A program made the position numbers and the translations under genes. Of a stretch of 64,000 bases of DNA, positions 43,369 to 51,805 are shown piece by piece. The notes beneath the pieces were generated by a model that was given only the letters and a program-made list of their open reading frames with translations, was not told the DNA's origin and did not search any database. The stretch is from Actinomyces wuliandei (GTDB lineage: Bacteria; Actinomycetota; Actinomycetes; Actinomycetales; Actinomycetaceae). The stretch covers positions 620,001-684,000 of the forward strand of contig NZ_CP025227.1 in NCBI RefSeq assembly GCF_004010955.1, written 5' to 3'. Position 1 is the first letter of the stretch; the number at the start of each line of letters is the position of its first letter.

Positions 43369-43374
43369 TAGCCT
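43369..43374 (+). promoter_or_regulatory. Leaderless -10 element for the DUF3499 gene
   Basis: TAGCCT is followed by exactly six bases (GCGTGC) and GTG 43381, the same hexamer and spacing as at 7796-7801. Confidence 0.5.
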
Positions 43375-43380
43375 GCGTGC

Positions 43381-43821
43381 GTGAGAAGAGTCCGACACTG
43401 CCGCAGGCCCGGCTGCGAGCGTCCCGCCGTGGCCACCTTGACCTCCGTGTACGCGGACTCCACGATCGTCCTGGGGCCGTTGGCGACTGAGGCGCAGCCC
43501 GAGGCCTACGACCTGTGCGAGAAGCACGTCTCCTCCTTTACCGCTCCCCGAGGCTGGCAGGTGATTCGACTGGCGACCGACTTCGCACCCGCCCCACCGA
43601 GCGAGGACGACCTGCTGGCGCTGGCTGACGCGGTGCGGGAGGCCTCTCGTGCTCCTCGCCCGGCGCCCTCGCCTGCTGAGCGTCGTCCCCGTCCGGGAGG
43701 GGTGATGCCCGGGCCCGTGACGGCTCCGCTGCCTCCGCCGCCGGAGGTGGCTGACGGAGAGATCCTGCGCCGCGGCCACCTGAGGGTCCTGCGCGGCGAG
43801 AAGGAGGAGGCAGAGGAGTAA
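43381..43821 (+). CDS. DUF3499-family protein
   Basis: A 146-residue actinobacterial protein. The conserved part is residues 1-70: RRVRHCRRPGCERPAVATLT with a CxxxxC pair, STIVLGPLATEAQPEAYDLC with the third Cys followed by EKH, and FTAPRGWQVIRL. The Cys/His arrangement suggests a small zinc-binding fold. The remaining half is Pro/Ala/Arg-rich and probably disordered. GTG 43381 is supported by a leaderless -10. It is usually encoded near WhiB2, the zincin-like protein and phosphomannomutase; no phosphomannomutase gene was seen here. The molecular function is not known. Confidence 0.85.
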   Translation: MRRVRHCRRPGCERPAVATLTSVYADSTIVLGPLATEAQPEAYDLCEKHVSSFTAPRGWQVIRLATDFAPAPPSEDDLLALADAVREASRAPRPAPSPAERRPRPGGVMPGPVTAPLPPPPEVADGEILRRGHLRVLRGEKEEAEE

Positions 43822-43844
43822 GTAGGGAGCAGAACGGGGTGGAG

Positions 43845-43888
43845 AAGGAGGGGCTGTGGTGGAGCCGCTGCCAGCGTGCCCCCTCCTT
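43845..43888. terminator. Possible bidirectional terminator between DUF3499 and RDD genes
   Basis: AAGGAGGGG (43845-43853) and CCCCTCCTT (43880-43888) form a perfect 9-bp stem with a 26-nt loop, between two convergent stops. There is no T-tract. Confidence 0.4.
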
Positions 43889-43976
43889 CCCTGGTTACAC
43901 CCTGAGGGGCGGGTGTCCGCGTCGTCGATGGCGTCTGCTGCCTGTCGGGGCTTGTGGGAGCTGTCTCTGCCGGGCG

Positions 43977-44924
43977 CTACTGGACGTCGCTGCTGCCGAC
44001 CTCAAAAGGCAGCCGTGCCATGCTGTGACGCACCGTCTCCTCCAGATGACGTCTCCCCAGCTCCAGGGCCAGCTCCCGGTCACGCCGCTGCACCAGTACC
44101 GCAGCCAGGAAGCGTTCCGGGTGGGTACCTGGCGGTGGGGGAGGAGAGACGTAGTGGCTGACCTGGGTGGCCAGGTGCGTGCCCAGCTCTCGCCGGTAAG
44201 GCTCCCGCAGCCCGGCAGAGCGCTGGAGAAAGGTGTGGGTCACCAGCGTCAGGTGGCCGGGCAGCCTCCTCAGGTCGGCGTCGGCTGCCCACGCCGCCAG
44301 CTCAGGAGGCATGAGCAACGGAGCCCTACGAAGGCCGTCATAGTGGTCGCGTACTACATAGGTGCCTGCGAGCAGGTCCCCCAGGCGCTTGCCGCGCCCG
44401 GTCATCACGCAGCTGACCAGCGCCAGGACCGCCCCGGTCCCCCAGATCTCAACGGTGCTGACCAGCGCCCTGACAAGGCTGTGCCGCAGCCTGAGGGAGC
44501 CGCCGTCATCGCGCACCACCCGGGTTCCCGTGACCAGGCGGCCTGCGCTGCGGCCGCGGCAGAGCACCTCGACCACCACCGGGACCACGATGACCCATGT
44601 GAAGGCGGTCAGGGACAGGCTGGCGCTGAGGAGGGCCTCGGAGGGGGAGGGCAGCACACGGGCAGCGGAGAGACGGCCGATGGTGGCGAGGCTCAGCGTC
44701 GCTCCCAGCGCGTAGATTCCGTAGTCAACCGCTCCCGACAGCAGCCGGGAGGCGGCTGTGGCAGGCAGCGCCTCCAGGGCGACGGCCTCGGCAGTGACGA
44801 CCACGTCGGGTCTGGTCCCAGCCTGGGTGGCCTGGACGGGCTGGAAGGACTCAGCAGACTGCGGGGACAGCGCTGTCGTGGCTGTTGTGGCTGTCGCGGC
44901 TGTGGCTGCTGTCGTGGCTGTCAT
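43977..44924 (-). CDS. RDD-family membrane protein
   Basis: A 315-residue protein with an RDD domain of about 55-190: ATAASRLLSGAVDYGIYALG (first helix with the R...D signature), VIVVPVVVEVLCRGRSAGRL and TGTRVVRDDGGSLRLRHSLV, then GRGKRLGDLLAGTYVVRD. RDD proteins have been linked to ion transport or act as membrane partners, but most are uncharacterised. The C-terminal 120 residues are soluble. The N-terminus (MTATTAATAATATTATTALS) is an Ala/Thr run encoded by 9-bp repeats. GGGAG lies six bases before ATG 44924. It is divergent from the SpoIIM-like gene with 14 bp between starts, a pairing common in actinobacteria. Confidence 0.85.
   Translation of the reverse strand: MTATTAATAATATTATTALSPQSAESFQPVQATQAGTRPDVVVTAEAVALEALPATAASRLLSGAVDYGIYALGATLSLATIGRLSAARVLPSPSEALLSASLSLTAFTWVIVVPVVVEVLCRGRSAGRLVTGTRVVRDDGGSLRLRHSLVRALVSTVEIWGTGAVLALVSCVMTGRGKRLGDLLAGTYVVRDHYDGLRRAPLLMPPELAAWAADADLRRLPGHLTLVTHTFLQRSAGLREPYRRELGTHLATQVSHYVSPPPPPGTHPERFLAAVLVQRRDRELALELGRRHLEETVRHSMARLPFEVGSSDVQ
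44872..44924. repeat. Six imperfect 9-bp tandem repeats at the RDD gene start
   Basis: On the plus strand the units follow the pattern GCTGTCGTG with small changes, ending in the RDD ATG. Change in unit number would lengthen or shorten the Ala/Thr run without a frameshift. Confidence 0.65.
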
Positions 44925-44938
44925 GGCAGACTCCCGTT

Positions 44939-45934
44939 GTGGACCTTGATGCTTTTGCTGCGGCGCACCGTGACCAGTGGGACCGCCTTGACCGGCTCGT
45001 CTCCAGAAGACGACTGACAGGTGCCCAGGCTGACGAGCTCGTCATGCTCTACCGGATGTGCGCCCGCCACCTCTCGCAGGTGCGCTCGGCGGCCCCGGAC
45101 CCGCAGCTGGTCGCCGAGCTGTCCGTGCGTGTCACGGCGGCGCGGGAACGCCTGGCAGGGACGCGTGAGGTGAGTCTGAGCACTGCCAGAAGCTTCCTGC
45201 TCCAGTCCGTTCCCGCGGCCTTGTACTGTGTTCGCTGGTGGACGCTGGGCGTCACGGTGGCAGAGGTGGCGCTGGCCCTTGTCGTGGGGGTCTGGACGCT
45301 GCGCAGCCCTGAGGCGATGAGCCTGCTGGGGACCCCGAGCCAGCGTCACGCCTACGCCCATGAGGCCTTTGAGGCCTACTACACCGCACACGCCCCGGTG
45401 GACTTCGCTGCCCAGGTGTGGACCTCCAACGCCCGCCTCGCGGCTGTCTGCGTGGCCGGGGGCGTCACCGGCGTGCTGCCGGCCGCCGTGCTGTGGGTCA
45501 ATGCCGTAGCCCTGGGACAGGCCGGCGCGGTCATGGCCGACCACGGCCTGCTGGGGCAGTTCCTCGCCCTGGTCCTCCCGCACGGCCTGCTGGAGCTGAC
45601 CTGCGTGCTGACTGCGGGTGGAGCCGGGCTGCGCCTGTTCTGGACGCTGCTGGTTCCCGGCAGGCGGTCGCGGGCCAACGCCCTGGCAGTCGAGGGCCGC
45701 GTGCTGGTGACGGCTGCTGCGGGGCTGACCGTGGCCCTGGCGGTGGCGGGAGTGATCGAGGCGTTCGTGACGCCTGCTCCCGTTCCGTGGGCGCTCAAGA
45801 TTGCCGTGGGTCTCGGGGCGGTGGCGCTCCTGTGGGCCTACACGGTCGTCCTGGGGCGTCGCGCTACCAGGGCTGACGTCACGGGTGACCTGGGACCTCA
45901 GGACGCGGGCTACCACGCTCCGGAGGCCGGGTAG
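44939..45934 (+). CDS. SpoIIM-like (DUF95) membrane protein
   Basis: A 331-residue protein from GTG 44939, starting MDLDAFAAAHRDQWDRLDRL with the conserved helical cytoplasmic region LTGAQADELVMLYRMCARHL. About five or six membrane helices follow from residue 110; IWVNAVALGQ-like VLWVNAVALGQAGAVMADHG and LVLPHGLLELTCVLTAGGAG (about 200-235) are the family core. The longer frame from 44885 runs through the RDD start and is rejected. No ribosome binding site is present; CAGACT lies six bases upstream, suggesting a weak leaderless promoter inside the RDD gene. Outside sporulating Firmicutes these proteins have no settled function. Confidence 0.82.
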   Translation: MDLDAFAAAHRDQWDRLDRLVSRRRLTGAQADELVMLYRMCARHLSQVRSAAPDPQLVAELSVRVTAARERLAGTREVSLSTARSFLLQSVPAALYCVRWWTLGVTVAEVALALVVGVWTLRSPEAMSLLGTPSQRHAYAHEAFEAYYTAHAPVDFAAQVWTSNARLAAVCVAGGVTGVLPAAVLWVNAVALGQAGAVMADHGLLGQFLALVLPHGLLELTCVLTAGGAGLRLFWTLLVPGRRSRANALAVEGRVLVTAAAGLTVALAVAGVIEAFVTPAPVPWALKIAVGLGAVALLWAYTVVLGRRATRADVTGDLGPQDAGYHAPEAG

Positions 45935-46047
45935 CCCCGGTCTGCGGAGGTCTGGGCGGGCTGGGAGGCTGTAGGCACGGTAGGCACTGTGGGCGGGGTG
46001 CCGGCAGGAGGGCGGCGAGTCCTGTGGCTGCGGTGGGTTCTGTCTGC

Positions 46048-47352
46048 TCACAGGCGTCCCGCGATCTTCAGGTCCAGGTAGGTGTCAGCCAGGTCGGGAG
46101 CCAGCCTGCTCCCGCTGGCCTCGACCACGACGACACCGGTCCTGTGCAGGTGCCGTCGCACCGCGTCGTGCTCAATGAGGTCCTTCTCCGCGGCGGAGGC
46201 GGTGTACACCGACTCGGTGTCGTTGCGCTGGGCCCGCAGCTCCTCCAGGGAGGGGTCCGTGGCGGAGGCGAGGACGACTGTGTGCTGGTGCGCCAGGGTG
46301 GACAGTGCCTGCAGCATCCCCGCGTCGGCACCGGCACCGTCCAGCGCTGCCAGCACCACGACCAGGGCGTGCTGGCTGAGCGAGGAGCGGGTCACTGAGG
46401 CCATGAGGGGCCAGCTCGGCTCCACCAGCTGCGCCTCCACGGAGGCCAGGCCGTCAGCCAGCGTGCTCATCAGTGTCGGCCCTGACTCACCCCGGACCTG
46501 GAGACGGACGGCGTTGTCCAGCGCGACCACCTCGACCCGGTCCCCGGCGTGGGAGGCGAGAGCGGCCAGGAGCAGGGCCGCCTCGATCTGGAGGTCAAGC
46601 CGGGGCTCGTCCCCCAGGCGCACGGCGGACGTCCGGCCGGTGCTCAGCAGGATGAGGACTCTCCGGTCACGCTCGGGGCGCCAGGTACGTACCACTACCT
46701 CACTTCGCCTGGCGGAGGAGCGCCAGTCTATGGAGCGCACGTCGTCCCCGACCACGTAGCCCCGTAGAGAGTCGAACTCGGTGCCCTCCCCCCTGGTGAT
46801 GACCGCGCTGCGTCCGTCCATCTCACGCAGGCGCGCCTGGCGGGAGGCCAGGTGGCGCCGGGAGCTGAAGGCGGGGAGGACGCGCAGTGTCGCCTCTGCC
46901 TGAAGAGAGGTCTGTCGGCCGGCCAGCCCCAGCGGTCCTGTCGAGCGTATGGCGAGCGGTCCTGCCTGGCGGTGGCCCCGGCGCCAGGGCGTGAGTCTGG
47001 TGACGTGCTGGCGGTCCTGTCCGGCTGGGACGAGCAGGTCCCCGTACTCCCCGCTGGCTCCCGCGCTAGGAGGCCAGGCATCCCGCAGGGACAGCGTGAC
47101 AGCACGCGGGCCGCTGTTGGTGACGGTCACGGTGGAGGTTGTCGACGCCCCCAGGCGGATCGCCTGTGCCGTACGCCGCTGCGCGCTCAGGTGCCGTGTC
47201 GACGGTGTCGCTGCCACATCGGCGGCCACCAGGAGCGCCACCACGCCGGTCCAGGCGACCAGCAGCGCCGGGCGGGGCAGGAGCACCACGACCACGATGC
47301 TGGGGAGCAGCGCCCACAGCGTGCGCATCGTCAGAAACATCCGGCTCCTCAA
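46048..47352 (-). CDS. DUF58 protein with degenerate vWA metal site
   Basis: A 434-residue protein, last gene of the MoxR-linked operon. Two hydrophobic N-terminal helices (LWALLPSIVVVVLLPRPALL and VAWTGVVALLVAADVAA) anchor it. GTEFDSLRGYVVGDDVRSID near 190 is the DUF58 signature, followed by WRSSARRSEVVVRTWRPERD. The vWA-like domain starts RRVLILLSTGRTSAVRLGDE; in most relatives this strand ends in DxSxS, but the first Asp is Ser here, so metal binding may be lost. ATG 47352 overlaps the MoxR stop by 4 bp. The MoxR ATPase probably remodels it in an envelope-related complex (inferred from the family). Confidence 0.85.
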   Translation of the reverse strand: MRSRMFLTMRTLWALLPSIVVVVLLPRPALLVAWTGVVALLVAADVAATPSTRHLSAQRRTAQAIRLGASTTSTVTVTNSGPRAVTLSLRDAWPPSAGASGEYGDLLVPAGQDRQHVTRLTPWRRGHRQAGPLAIRSTGPLGLAGRQTSLQAEATLRVLPAFSSRRHLASRQARLREMDGRSAVITRGEGTEFDSLRGYVVGDDVRSIDWRSSARRSEVVVRTWRPERDRRVLILLSTGRTSAVRLGDEPRLDLQIEAALLLAALASHAGDRVEVVALDNAVRLQVRGESGPTLMSTLADGLASVEAQLVEPSWPLMASVTRSSLSQHALVVVLAALDGAGADAGMLQALSTLAHQHTVVLASATDPSLEELRAQRNDTESVYTASAAEKDLIEHDAVRRHLHRTGVVVVEASGSRLAPDLADTYLDLKIAGRL

Positions 47353-48362
47353 CGGGGGACGGGCACCGAGCGCAGGACGGAGTCGACCACGGCCCGGGTG
47401 GTGGTCCCCTCCATCTCCGCCTCGGCTCGCAGCAGGATGCGGTGGCGTAGGGCCGGGACAGCCAGGGCCTTGACGTCGTCAGGGGTGACGAAGGAGCGTC
47501 CGGCCAACCACGCCCAGGCACGTGAGGCTGCCAGCAGTGCTGTGGCTCCACGCGGAGACACGCCCAGGGACACCGAGGGCATGGCGCGTGTGGCCCTGAC
47601 CAGGTCCACGATGTAGCCCAGCACCTCCGGTGTCACCCCCACGGTGCGTACCTGCTCCCGTGCCGCAGCCAGGTCCTGCCCGCTAGCGACCGCCTGGACC
47701 CCGGCCTCCGTCAGGTTGCGCGGGTCGAAGCCGGCGGCGTGGCGGGAGAGGACCTCGATCTCCTGGGAGCGCTCAGGCCTGGGCAGGACGAGGTTGAGCA
47801 GGAAGCGGTCCAGCTGGGCCTCAGGCAGCGGGTAGGTGCCCTCGTACTCCACAGGGTTCTGGGTGGCGACGACCATGAACGGCTCCGGCAGGGTGCGGGA
47901 CTCGCCGTCAACGGAGACCTGCCGCTCCTCCATGGCTTCCAGCAGTGCCGCCTGGGTCTTGGGTGGTGTCCGGTTGACCTCGTCAGCCAGCAGCAGGTTG
48001 GTGAAGACCGGGCCCTCGCGGAAGGAGAACCGTGCGGAACGGGAGTCGTAGACCAGGGACCCGGTCACGTCGCCGGGCATGAGGTCCGGAGTGAACTGGA
48101 CCCGCTTGGTGCCCAGCGTCAGGGTGGTGGCCAGCGTGCGTACCAGGAGCGTCTTGGCCACTCCCGGCACGCCCTCCAGCAGGACGTGGCCGCCGACGAG
48201 CATGGCGATGACCAGCCCGGTCACTGCCGCGTCCTGTCCCACGACAGCCTTTCCGACCTGGGTGCGTACCGCCACCAGGCGCTCGCGCGGGTCTGCGGTG
48301 GTGCTCTCCATCGAGGCTGTGGGGGAGGAGCCCGTCGCAGCAGGCGGGTCGACGATACTCAT
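47349..48362 (-). CDS. MoxR-family AAA+ ATPase
   Basis: A 337-residue chaperone-type ATPase. Walker A is GVPGVAKTLLVRTLA near 63, Walker B is NLLLADEVNRTPPKTQAALL near 125, sensor 1 lies in FMVVATQNPVEYEGTYPLPE and the arginine finger region is QLDRFLLNLVLPRPER. The C-terminal lid contains SLGVSPRGATALLAASRAWA and RSFVTPDDVKALAVPALRHR. MoxR proteins act with DUF58/vWA partners, the genes found on its downstream side. Start and stop overlap both neighbours by 4 bp (ATGA), implying tight co-translation in the 51471-46048 operon. Confidence 0.93.
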   Translation of the reverse strand: MSIVDPPAATGSSPTASMESTTADPRERLVAVRTQVGKAVVGQDAAVTGLVIAMLVGGHVLLEGVPGVAKTLLVRTLATTLTLGTKRVQFTPDLMPGDVTGSLVYDSRSARFSFREGPVFTNLLLADEVNRTPPKTQAALLEAMEERQVSVDGESRTLPEPFMVVATQNPVEYEGTYPLPEAQLDRFLLNLVLPRPERSQEIEVLSRHAAGFDPRNLTEAGVQAVASGQDLAAAREQVRTVGVTPEVLGYIVDLVRATRAMPSVSLGVSPRGATALLAASRAWAWLAGRSFVTPDDVKALAVPALRHRILLRAEAEMEGTTTRAVVDSVLRSVPVPR

Positions 48363-49513
48363 GTGGAACGAACCTCGCTCTCAAGGTGGTCAAGCCGTAT
48401 GGCCAGGGAGGCCAGGGCCTTGTCATTGGGGGGCACGGGACCGTAGAGCAGCACAACCGCCCGTCGGCGGTCAGTACCAGCCAGCCTCTCCAGCGCGTCC
48501 AGCAGGTGCTCCCGCCCTGCCTCCGGAGGCACCTGAAGGGTGCGCCCCAGGCGTCTCGCCGTGCCCGCTCGCAGGGCCTCGGCGGCCCGCTGCCGGTCTG
48601 CCGCGCGCCGGTAGAGGCGCCCCCGGGCCAGGGTGGTCTCAGTGGAGGAGACCACGACCGGCAGGTCCTCGGTGATGACGGCGCCCAGACGTCGTCCCCG
48701 CACCAGCGCCAGCACCACCGTGACCAGGACGAGGTCCAGCGTGAGGAGAGGCAGCCAGGGGGGAAGGGCGGGCGAGTCCCAGGCCCCCGGGGAGGTGGCG
48801 GTCCGGTCATCGATCCAGGTGACGTGCTCGTGACGGCCCGCAGCGCGCACCGCCAGGGCGGCGTGCCCGGCCTCGGGCAGGTGGGCGTTGGTCACCAGGG
48901 ACCCGTCGGCGACCAGGCGTAGCGTCCCCCCGCTGGGCAGCGGCTCGGTCGCGTAGGCGAACCGGTCCTGAGCCAGGGGGAAGCAGCCGGTGGCCTGCGG
49001 AGACTCGGACAGGTCGATGGAGGCGGCAGACCCGGCCAGGGACCCGGCGGCGACAGCGTCCTCCTCCCCGCACTGCGCAGTCAGGACGGACGTCGCGGAC
49101 GAGGAGGTGTCGGTGCGGGCGCTGGTCAGTCCCTCAAGGCTGTCCCCCAGGTCGCCGATGACGACGATGTCTCCTCCCGCCTGCGCCAGGGACTCGCGCT
49201 GGGTCGTGGTCAGCCTTCCTGGGCTGGCCACGACAGCGGTGGCCCCGTCGCGAACCTCCTCCAGGGCCTGGGGGAGCGTGCCCGCCCTGGCGACCTCGAT
49301 CCCCTCGGCGCGGAGGAGCTCAGCCAGAGCCATGGCCCCCTCTGCCCCGGGGTTGTCCGGTGCGCGGGAGACCTCGGACTGGGAGGGGCGCAGCCAGGTG
49401 ACGACCAGCGTGATGACCAGGAGCAGACTGGCTGCCAGGACGAGGGGGCGCCACTGCCGCAGCCTGGCGCCGACGTCCTCGACATGGGTCTCCCGGGAGG
49501 TGACAGTGGTCAT
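48359..49513 (-). CDS. DUF4350-domain membrane protein
   Basis: A 384-residue protein. A helix at about 26-46 (LVLAASLLLVITLVVTWLRP) precedes an extracytoplasmic DUF4350 domain (SRAPDNPGAEGAMALAELLR, LTTTQRESLAQAGGDIVVIG), which resembles a glutamine-amidotransferase-like Rossmann fold without catalytic residues. A second helix near 255-275 (LPLLTLDLVLVTVVLALVRG) is followed by a cytoplasmic tail with RGRLYRRAADRQRAAEALRA. It overlaps both neighbours by 4 bp. DUF4350, DUF4129, MoxR and DUF58 form a recurrent actinobacterial envelope module of unknown purpose. Confidence 0.85.
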   Translation of the reverse strand: MTTVTSRETHVEDVGARLRQWRPLVLAASLLLVITLVVTWLRPSQSEVSRAPDNPGAEGAMALAELLRAEGIEVARAGTLPQALEEVRDGATAVVASPGRLTTTQRESLAQAGGDIVVIGDLGDSLEGLTSARTDTSSSATSVLTAQCGEEDAVAAGSLAGSAASIDLSESPQATGCFPLAQDRFAYATEPLPSGGTLRLVADGSLVTNAHLPEAGHAALAVRAAGRHEHVTWIDDRTATSPGAWDSPALPPWLPLLTLDLVLVTVVLALVRGRRLGAVITEDLPVVVSSTETTLARGRLYRRAADRQRAAEALRAGTARRLGRTLQVPPEAGREHLLDALERLAGTDRRRAVVLLYGPVPPNDKALASLAIRLDHLESEVRST

Positions 49514-50274
49514 GACTCCTCCCTCACCAGAGAGGCTGTGCGCGTCCGTGTGCTGCCGGCCAGCTCTGCCACGTCGGCCGCCAGCTGCTGCATCCAGGCG
49601 TCCTGGCTGGAAGTGGGGCTGATGTGGCCGTAGAACACGCCGTCGAAGAGCCTGGCTGCCTTGTGCAGACGGTTGGCGTCTGCTCCGCCTGCCGGGTGCC
49701 TGCCCAGCCTGTCCAGGGAGGTGCTCGCTGCACGAGCGGCCTCGGCCGCCGTCATTCCCGGGTACTCCTCGATCATGCCGACCTCGCTCAGGCAGCGGAC
49801 CACGGCACGGAACCGCTCGACGACGGCGGTAGCGTAGTCGGCCTGTGCGGCAGCCTGGTCAGCGGCCTGGGCCAGGGCGGCTGAGTCCCGGTCGTCGGCG
49901 AGGACAGCGTCCAGCCCGTGGACCCGGCGTACCACGGCGACGCGGCGCAGGAGAAGCAGCAGGGAGCAGGCGGCAGCTGTAGCGCACAGCACGACGACAG
50001 CCACTGACACCCACGAGGGTGCCCCGGGCACCACTGCCGTCACGTCCAGGCGGGTGCTCACCCATGTCCACAGCCTCTCAGCAAGACCTGGGTGGTCGTT
50101 GTAGACCCGGCGGGACAGTTCCTCCTGGGCGGCCCGCCGGGCCTCCTCGGCGTCCGGTGTCGCCGGCGCCCCGCTCGCGACGGCCTGGCCTGCGGCGAGG
50201 GCTGCCGCTGGGGACCAGCGGGCCGGGGGAGCCGGGACGGTGGTGGAGCCCCCGGGCAGGTACGGTGGTGGCAC
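49510..50274 (-). CDS. DUF4129-domain membrane protein
   Basis: A 254-residue protein. The N-terminal 85 residues contain an amphipathic segment (EARRAAQEELSRRVYNDHPG and WTWVSTRLDVTAVVP); one membrane helix follows at about 87-109 (VSVAVVVLCATAAACSLLLL). The DUF4129 domain lies at 125-235 (ALAQAADQAAAQADYATAVV, YPGMTAAEAARAASTSLDRL and AARLFDGVFYGHISPTSSQD). The domain is found next to transglutaminase or MoxR/DUF58 genes and has no known activity. It lies 3 bp after the upstream stop and overlaps the DUF4350 start by 4 bp. Confidence 0.83.
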   Translation of the reverse strand: MPPPYLPGGSTTVPAPPARWSPAAALAAGQAVASGAPATPDAEEARRAAQEELSRRVYNDHPGLAERLWTWVSTRLDVTAVVPGAPSWVSVAVVVLCATAAACSLLLLLRRVAVVRRVHGLDAVLADDRDSAALAQAADQAAAQADYATAVVERFRAVVRCLSEVGMIEEYPGMTAAEAARAASTSLDRLGRHPAGGADANRLHKAARLFDGVFYGHISPTSSQDAWMQQLAADVAELAGSTRTRTASLVREES

Positions 50275-50277
50275 GGT

Positions 50278-51471
50278 TCAGGCTCCTGTAGCCCGGCGCA
50301 GCTCGACGTCCAGGCCCTCGGCGCGCATGCGCAGGTCGGTGTAGGTCACAGCCGTCACGGCCGCGCAGAAGGGGATGATGAGCACGTTGCTCAAGGAGCT
50401 GATAAACGACGTCACCGCCGTGAGCACGGTCAGCGCCTGCGGAGCCTGGGCGGCGATCTGCCCGGTCAGGTAGCCGGTCAGGTAGCTGAGCACCAGGACC
50501 GCTGTGCTGATCGCTGTGACGATGACCAGGGTGAGCAGCAGGATGCCCACGACGCGCCAGAAGCCGCTGCGGACCAGTCTCCAGGAGCGGCGCAGGCTCT
50601 CCACCACGCTGGCGTTCTCCAGGACCAGGGCAGCCGGGGCCAGGGACAGCATGACGGCCAGCGCCGGGACGAGGAGAAGGAGGAGCAGGGCGACCAGGGT
50701 GGTGGCGGTTGCGGCCAGCAGCGTCACCAGGAGGCTGGCGCCGTCCGAGGCGGCCGAGGCCACCGCGTAGCCCAGGCCACCGACAAGTGCGACGGCCGGG
50801 AGGCTGCAGGCGAGGACGGCAGCGGTGATCAGCAGGCTCTGGCCGATCAGTGCCCAGATCCTGCCCCTGGTGCGCCGCCACAGTTCTGCGGGGGTGATCA
50901 CGTGCCCCAGGACCATGCGTGACACCGGCACGATGAGCAGCCCGTTGAGGACCATGGTCGCCAGATAGCTCAGCAGGCTCACCGGGAGGCTCCTCAGGGT
51001 GGTGCCAAGCAGGAGCTCGGACATGTAGCCGGTGGCGTCTGCCTCGCTCTCCTCCGCCAGGGTGGGCAGGATGATCTCCTGGACCTCCAGGACGCTGATG
51101 ATGGCGGTGAGGACTCCGATGAGGCTCATGACGAGCAGGGAGGGGAGGAACATGGCCCGGGGACTGGTGCGCAGGGAGGTGAAGGCGCCTTCCAGCACCT
51201 CCCCGACGCTGAGGGGGCGCAGCGGGATGATGCCGGGGCGGTGGCCGCCCGAGTAAGGGCGCAGGCTGTCCGAACGGAGGGGCGGCCCGCCCGCCTCGTC
51301 CAGCTCGTCAGGCCCTGGCCCGGTTCTGACGGGCGGGACCGGCTGGCTGTTGTGTGGAGGCCGGACGGTGCCGTGCTGCCCCGTGGCCACGAGGCTGTCG
51401 GTGACCTGGCCCGCAGGATCGCTCGGTGTCGGCGGCTCCCAGGCTGTGGTGTCGGCGGTATCGGCGCTCAT
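50278..51471 (-). CDS. Polytopic membrane protein opening the MoxR operon (GDPD membrane-domain-like)
   Basis: A 397-residue protein from ATG 51471 (MSADTADTTAWEPPTPSDPA). Residues 1-85 are disordered and Pro-rich. RPLSVGEVLEGAFTSLRTSP then leads into about six long hydrophobic helices, with LAPAALVLENASVVESLRRS and WRLVRSGFWRVVGILLLTLV near 290-320; this layout matches glycerophosphoryl diester phosphodiesterase membrane-domain and DUF7544-like proteins, which lack the catalytic part. The frame extends back to 51867 across the mtrA promoter and start, but that part is not credible. CACGAT lies six bases before the ATG, a weak leaderless -10. It is divergent from mtrA. Confidence 0.75.
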   Translation of the reverse strand: MSADTADTTAWEPPTPSDPAGQVTDSLVATGQHGTVRPPHNSQPVPPVRTGPGPDELDEAGGPPLRSDSLRPYSGGHRPGIIPLRPLSVGEVLEGAFTSLRTSPRAMFLPSLLVMSLIGVLTAIISVLEVQEIILPTLAEESEADATGYMSELLLGTTLRSLPVSLLSYLATMVLNGLLIVPVSRMVLGHVITPAELWRRTRGRIWALIGQSLLITAAVLACSLPAVALVGGLGYAVASAASDGASLLVTLLAATATTLVALLLLLLVPALAVMLSLAPAALVLENASVVESLRRSWRLVRSGFWRVVGILLLTLVIVTAISTAVLVLSYLTGYLTGQIAAQAPQALTVLTAVTSFISSLSNVLIIPFCAAVTAVTYTDLRMRAEGLDVELRRATGA

Positions 51472-51805
51472 AGAGGCATCGTGCCACGTGTGGAGCCCGG
51501 TGCCCTCCGCCTGTCGGAGGATATCCGTCGCAGCAGGGGCGCAGCAGGGTCTCAGCAGAGGAGCGATGGGGTCGGCTGTGTCGGCCGACTGCCTGGAGCC
51601 TGCTGTGGAGTGCTTACTGTCCGTGGCGGGGCAGGGTGTGCCTGAGCACCCATCTGCCACTGTGGCGTGCAGGCTCTTTCCAGGTGGCGCTATGGTGGTC
51701 CTGAGGTAGTTGTGGAAAGGTGTCAATACCTTAACTGAAACTGTGAACGCCACTCCAAGGGTGCCGGTGTCGGGTAACCCCGCGACCTCATGCCAAGATA
51801 TGCCC
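51472..51805. other. Divergent region between the MoxR operon and mtrA
   Basis: 334 bp without a gene. It has one GTAAC pentamer at 51774-51778 and the somewhat AT-rich stretch 51709-51750. CACGAT (minus, 51478-51483) and CAAGAT (plus, 51794-51799) each lie six bases from the adjacent start codons, so both genes may be leaderless; both keep only A2 and T6 of the -10 consensus. Confidence 0.4.

Noticed and set aside
51774..51778. GTAAC considered as an MtrA box
   Set aside because: Only a single pentamer is present; no second half-site at a suitable distance was found.
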